11,488 bases of DNA from Candidatus Heimdallarchaeota archaeon (GTDB lineage: Archaea; Asgardarchaeota; Heimdallarchaeia; JABLTI01), in NCBI GenBank assembly GCA_030602675.1, contig JAUVZH010000043.1, positions 1 to 11,488 on the forward strand, written 5' to 3'. Made by a program: the position numbers and the translations under genes. Every line of letters starts with the position of its first letter. Position 1 is the stretch's first letter. The notes under the pieces were generated by a model. It was not told where the DNA came from and ran no database searches. It saw only the letters and a list, made by a program, of their open reading frames with translations. Below, in pieces: positions 8,617 through 11,488 of the stretch.

Positions 8617-8627
8617 GTATGACATAC
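8617..8627. promoter_or_regulatory. Palindrome GTATGACATAC, candidate operator
   Basis: A perfect inverted repeat with 5-base arms and a one-base centre. It lies between the proposed exporter TATA box and its start codon, close to the expected transcription start, where a bound repressor would block initiation. The symmetry does not extend beyond 11 bases. Confidence 0.35.
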
Positions 8628-8654
8628 TTGGTTGATTTTAAAAGAAAAAAATTA

Positions 8655-8659
8655 AGGAG
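8655..8659 (+). promoter_or_regulatory. Ribosome binding site of the first exporter subunit
   Basis: AGGAG with an 8-base gap to the ATG at 8668 decides the start of the first ABC subunit. Confidence 0.7.
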
Positions 8660-8667
8660 TACAATCA

Positions 8668-10542
8668 ATGGCAACAAAGAATGTTGAATTCAGTTCCAAG
8701 CATAATAGTTATGGTAAAAACCTGTTGGCAACTGAAAAATACAAATCTGCAGGACAATGGTTTTGGTCTGGGTTAATTAGGTATCCAAGGTTAATGATTC
8801 CTTCTTGGGTTACTTTGTTGATAAATTCAGTTTTATCCGTAACACCCAGCATTCTAATGGGTCTTGCAATAGACATATTTCTAACTGAAGGTTACGGAAG
8901 AAATTTCATTATTGTACTTGTTTCAATGATTGGTGCTGCACTTTTAAGTTGGGTAACATCCTTCTTGAGTGCCTATTTGTGGGGCTTAGCGAGCTACCGA
9001 TTTGAACGAGATATAAGACAGGAGTTCTTTGATGTAATACAAGAACATTCAATGGCTTTTCATGATGAGCATGATTCTGGAGTCCTTCTATCAATGGGCA
9101 TGAACGAAACTGCTCAGATGCGTTTTGCTTTCCATCCCTCAATGAGGCATTTGATAAACTCAATGTTAAGCATTATTTTGGTTACCACTTATTTCTTCAT
9201 TAGAATAACAATTGGATCTAATGAAATTGGTATAGGAAATTGGCAAATAGGTTTAGGTGTATGCTTTAGCTTTATTATCTACCTAATTCTAGCATGGCGT
9301 TATGCAGCAAGAATTGGTCCGATTCGTAGAGAATTAGCTACAGAATTAGGTAATGTTTCTTCAACATCGCAAGAGACCTTTAGAGGTATGGATGTTGTAC
9401 GCTCTTTTGATAATGAAAATGTAGAAGAAGAAAAATTCAATATCCAAAGCTCACGTCTTGCTGAGAGAACAAAACAAGAAGGATATATTACCGCTTTCTA
9501 TTGGCCAGCTGTAATCATGGTTGCTTTTACTGGTGCTGCTTTTGGTATTGGTATTTGGATGGTTACTAGCGGTTCTGGTGATATGACAGCTGGGCAACTA
9601 ACTGCAATGTTAACTTTACTGATACAGCTAATGACTCTTAATTTCATGATACCAATGAGATTATTATCTCTTCAAGCCGGTTTGGTCAATGCCAGCCGTA
9701 TTTGGAAAGTAATGACTTATTATGATCCCTTGGTAGAACCTAAGGAATCTGCTGATGTAGATTGGACTGGAGATTTAGCATTTGATAATGTATCTTTCTC
9801 CTATCCAGGAAAGGAAAAAATGGTTCTAGAAGAAGTTTCATTCAAAATCCCAGCAGGTTCACGAGTTGCATTGCTAGGAGGTCCCGGTTCAGGAAAAAGC
9901 ACAATTCTTAAACTACTTTTGCGGTTTTATGATCCAACCTTTGGCTCTATACAGTTAAATGGTTCAACATTTGCAGACATGCTTACTTTTGATATACGAA
10001 AAGATGTAACACTCGTAGAACAAGATATCTTTCTTTTCGGAGCTTCTTTCAAAGGGAATATTATGTTCTCCAAACCTGAAGCTACAATGAATGAAGTTAA
10101 GACTGCAGCACAAAGAGCTCAAATTAGCAAATTTATTGAATCTACTCCTGATGGATACGAAACTATAGTTGGCGAAAGAGGTGTAACATTATCTGGTGGA
10201 CAAAGACAACGAATTGCTATCGCTCGTGCACTCCTAGCAGATCCAAAATTATTACTACTGGATGATTCGACTTCTGCAGTAGATATTAAGACTGAAGTAA
10301 AGTTGCGTGTAGCAATGGAGGAGCTTATCAAAGGAAGAACATCAATTACGGTAACTCAAAGATTATCAACCCTCGTTGATTCTGATTTAATTATTTTTCT
10401 AGACAAAGGTAAGGTCATAGATGTTGGAAAACACAAAGAGCTGCTAGAAAGATGCAAAGAATATCAGTTTATGCTAAGTTTACTGCCTGTTGGTGCTGAA
10501 CTGATAGGTGATAAGATGAAAAATTTTGGAGGTAACAACTAA
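8668..10542 (+). CDS. ABC exporter subunit with degenerate ATP site (heterodimeric multidrug/lipid-type exporter)
   Basis: A 624-residue half-transporter of the usual type-I exporter length. An N-terminal six-helix membrane domain (helices near 44-70, 79-105, 160-182, 190-210, 275-300, 306-330) is followed by an ATPase domain from about 368. Visible motifs are A-loop Y379, Walker A GGPGSGKST (404-412), Q-loop Q452, the exporter-type VGERG (501-505), signature LSGGQ (508-512), Walker B LLLLD (528-532) and D-loop SAVD (536-539). The catalytic glutamate after Walker B is Asp (D533) and the switch histidine is Gln (Q564). These substitutions are typical of the non-hydrolysing site in heterodimeric exporters such as TM287/288 and BmrCD. 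It should pair with the overlapping downstream gene and export a substrate, drug-like or lipid, that the sequence does not reveal. The helices lie in the cytoplasmic membrane. The ATG at 8668 has AGGAG 8 bases upstream. The divergent neighbour may regulate it. Confidence 0.93.
   Translation: MATKNVEFSSKHNSYGKNLLATEKYKSAGQWFWSGLIRYPRLMIPSWVTLLINSVLSVTPSILMGLAIDIFLTEGYGRNFIIVLVSMIGAALLSWVTSFLSAYLWGLASYRFERDIRQEFFDVIQEHSMAFHDEHDSGVLLSMGMNETAQMRFAFHPSMRHLINSMLSIILVTTYFFIRITIGSNEIGIGNWQIGLGVCFSFIIYLILAWRYAARIGPIRRELATELGNVSSTSQETFRGMDVVRSFDNENVEEEKFNIQSSRLAERTKQEGYITAFYWPAVIMVAFTGAAFGIGIWMVTSGSGDMTAGQLTAMLTLLIQLMTLNFMIPMRLLSLQAGLVNASRIWKVMTYYDPLVEPKESADVDWTGDLAFDNVSFSYPGKEKMVLEEVSFKIPAGSRVALLGGPGSGKSTILKLLLRFYDPTFGSIQLNGSTFADMLTFDIRKDVTLVEQDIFLFGASFKGNIMFSKPEATMNEVKTAAQRAQISKFIESTPDGYETIVGERGVTLSGGQRQRIAIARALLADPKLLLLDDSTSAVDIKTEVKLRVAMEELIKGRTSITVTQRLSTLVDSDLIIFLDKGKVIDVGKHKELLERCKEYQFMLSLLPVGAELIGDKMKNFGGNN
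10528..10532 (+). promoter_or_regulatory. Ribosome binding site of the second exporter subunit
   Basis: GGAGG inside the last codons of the first subunit lies 9 bases before the ATG at 10542. It supports translational coupling at the TAATG stop-start overlap and favours 10542 over the in-frame ATG at 10548. Confidence 0.7.
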
Positions 10543-11488
10543 TGGCAATGCGACACGGCGGTATAGGTCGAAGATTAGCTGTAGAAACGAAGAAAGCAAC
10601 ACGACCGTTAAGAGTTCTCTTGAAAGCTTTAGCTGGTTTTCTAAAGAACTACAATAGATTACTAATTATAGCAGCTGTTCTTAGCTTAGTGTATGCTGGA
10701 ACACAATTAATCAACCCATTAATTCTATCAAAGGGAATCGATGCAGTGGATCCTAGAATTACAGATCCTATAATGTTCTTTGGACTAAATCTACTCGAGA
10801 TGAGTGGTAAGAACTTAGCCATTATGTTTAGTCTTATCTACATTACATTTGGAATCCTTGGTTTTATAATAAATTCATTTTCAACTAGAGTTCTGTCAAA
10901 AGTAGGAGCATATCTAGTGAATGATATTAGAACGGTTGTTTATAACAAGCTCATAAATTCCTCAATGAGTTACATAAAATCAGAGCAAAGTGGTAATGTA
11001 ACAGCAAGAATAACAGGTGACACATCAGAAATAGCAACAGGAATACAAGTCTTCATTACAATAGCTGTACAACTAATTCTCTTTGTCGCTACATTCGTTC
11101 TAGTTTTAGTGCTAGCGGGATGGCAAGTAATACTAATCTGTTTAGCATCAATTCCTTTTGCATTATTACTAAGCGGAGTTTTAAGCACTGTAGGAAGAAG
11201 AATTATCTTAAAAATACGACAAGCATTTGGTATTGTATCTGGTAAGATGGCTGAAAGTATAGCTGGAGTCGCTGTAAGCAAATCATTCAACCAAGAAGAA
11301 AATCTTTCAAATCAAATGCGAGTTTTGAACCAACAACATTACGACATGAGTAAGAAATTCGGGCTTATGATGAATTTCATGATGCCACTTATTTCAACAA
11401 TAGCTTCACTTGTTACAACAGCTATTCTCTGGGTTGGAGGTGCAATTGACATGTCAATAGGTCAAATCTTCCTAGGAACAGCCTTAGC
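10542..11488 (+). CDS. ABC exporter subunit, membrane domain (3' end outside window)
   Basis: The first 315 residues of a second type-I ABC exporter half-transporter, cut by the right edge. After a basic N-terminus (MAMRHGGIGRRLAVETKKA) come membrane helices near 39-62, 91-115, 166-189, 192-212 and 275-299, with a sixth starting near 303. The intracellular loop segment SGNVTARITGDTSEI (150-164) matches the SGxxxxRxxxDxxxI pattern of this fold. SESIAGVAV-like coupling-helix sequence is seen at 238-245 (ESIAGVAV). Its ATG shares one base with the stop codon of the preceding subunit (TAATG), so the two are co-translated and almost surely form a heterodimer. Because the partner has a degenerate catalytic Glu and switch His, this subunit should supply the hydrolytic Walker B Glu and His and may carry an altered signature motif. 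That domain is beyond the window, so this is a prediction. Confidence 0.9.
   Translation, partial: MAMRHGGIGRRLAVETKKATRPLRVLLKALAGFLKNYNRLLIIAAVLSLVYAGTQLINPLILSKGIDAVDPRITDPIMFFGLNLLEMSGKNLAIMFSLIYITFGILGFIINSFSTRVLSKVGAYLVNDIRTVVYNKLINSSMSYIKSEQSGNVTARITGDTSEIATGIQVFITIAVQLILFVATFVLVLVLAGWQVILICLASIPFALLLSGVLSTVGRRIILKIRQAFGIVSGKMAESIAGVAVSKSFNQEENLSNQMRVLNQQHYDMSKKFGLMMNFMMPLISTIASLVTTAILWVGGAIDMSIGQIFLGTAL

Larger units (their letters stand above)
8561..8640. repeat. Iterated GTKTGAT-type motif in the divergent intergenic region
   Basis: GTGTGAT occurs exactly at 8561-8567 and 8608-8614. GTTTGAT is at 8581-8587, and a looser GGTTGATTTT is at 8630-8639. All have the same orientation and start 20 to 27 bases apart. 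The run covers both candidate TATA boxes. Such direct repeats suit cooperative binding by a ribbon-helix-helix protein, but the short motif in AT-rich DNA could partly be chance. Confidence 0.35.

Noticed and set aside
10970..11290. Antisense open frame of 106 codons
   Set aside because: It overlaps the membrane domain of the second ABC subunit, which has clear family features on the + strand.
1..11488. CRISPR arrays, tRNA/rRNA genes, transposases, phage genes
   Set aside because: No spaced repeat arrays, RNA gene signatures or transposase motifs were found; the repetition in the sensors is protein-domain repetition.

Overview
The window is AT-rich (roughly one third G+C by eye) and holds four complete or nearly complete genes plus one cut by the right edge. 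It looks archaeal. Candidate promoters are TATA-like boxes rather than bacterial -35/-10 pairs, the candidate terminators are bare T-runs, the putative regulator is of ribbon-helix-helix type, and there are very large PAS/GAF sensor proteins of the sort common in archaea. An Asgard or other large-genome environmental archaeon is my best guess; this is inference, since no rRNA or universal marker gene is present.

Left part (1-7621): two paralogous giant sensory proteins lie in tandem on the + strand. The first is cut by the left edge. Its first visible residue aligns with about residue 229 of the second, so roughly 680 bases are probably missing. The second is complete (1387 residues): receiver - coiled coil - PAS - PAS - GAF - PAS - GAF - PAS - PAS - GAF - PAS. 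Both stop at the end of a C-terminal PAS fold, where a histidine kinase (HisKA/HATPase) would normally begin, and neither has an output domain. They are probably phospho-accepting or ligand-sensing signalling platforms that work with a kinase encoded elsewhere.

Middle (7633-8523, - strand): a gene converging on the sensors encodes a protein built from two copies of the same unit. Each unit is a ribbon-helix-helix-like segment followed by an alpha/beta module I cannot name. It is a likely DNA-binding regulator.

Right part (8668-11488, + strand): divergent from the regulator is a two-gene operon for a heterodimeric type-I ABC exporter. The first subunit carries a degenerate ATP site (Asp for the catalytic Glu, Gln for the switch His). 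The second starts inside the stop codon of the first and runs off the window before its ATPase domain. The 144-base divergent intergenic region holds TATA-like boxes, an 11-base palindrome and a repeated GTKTGAT-type motif. It may be the operator through which the regulator controls the exporter and itself. Exporter substrate and sensor ligands cannot be read from the sequence.
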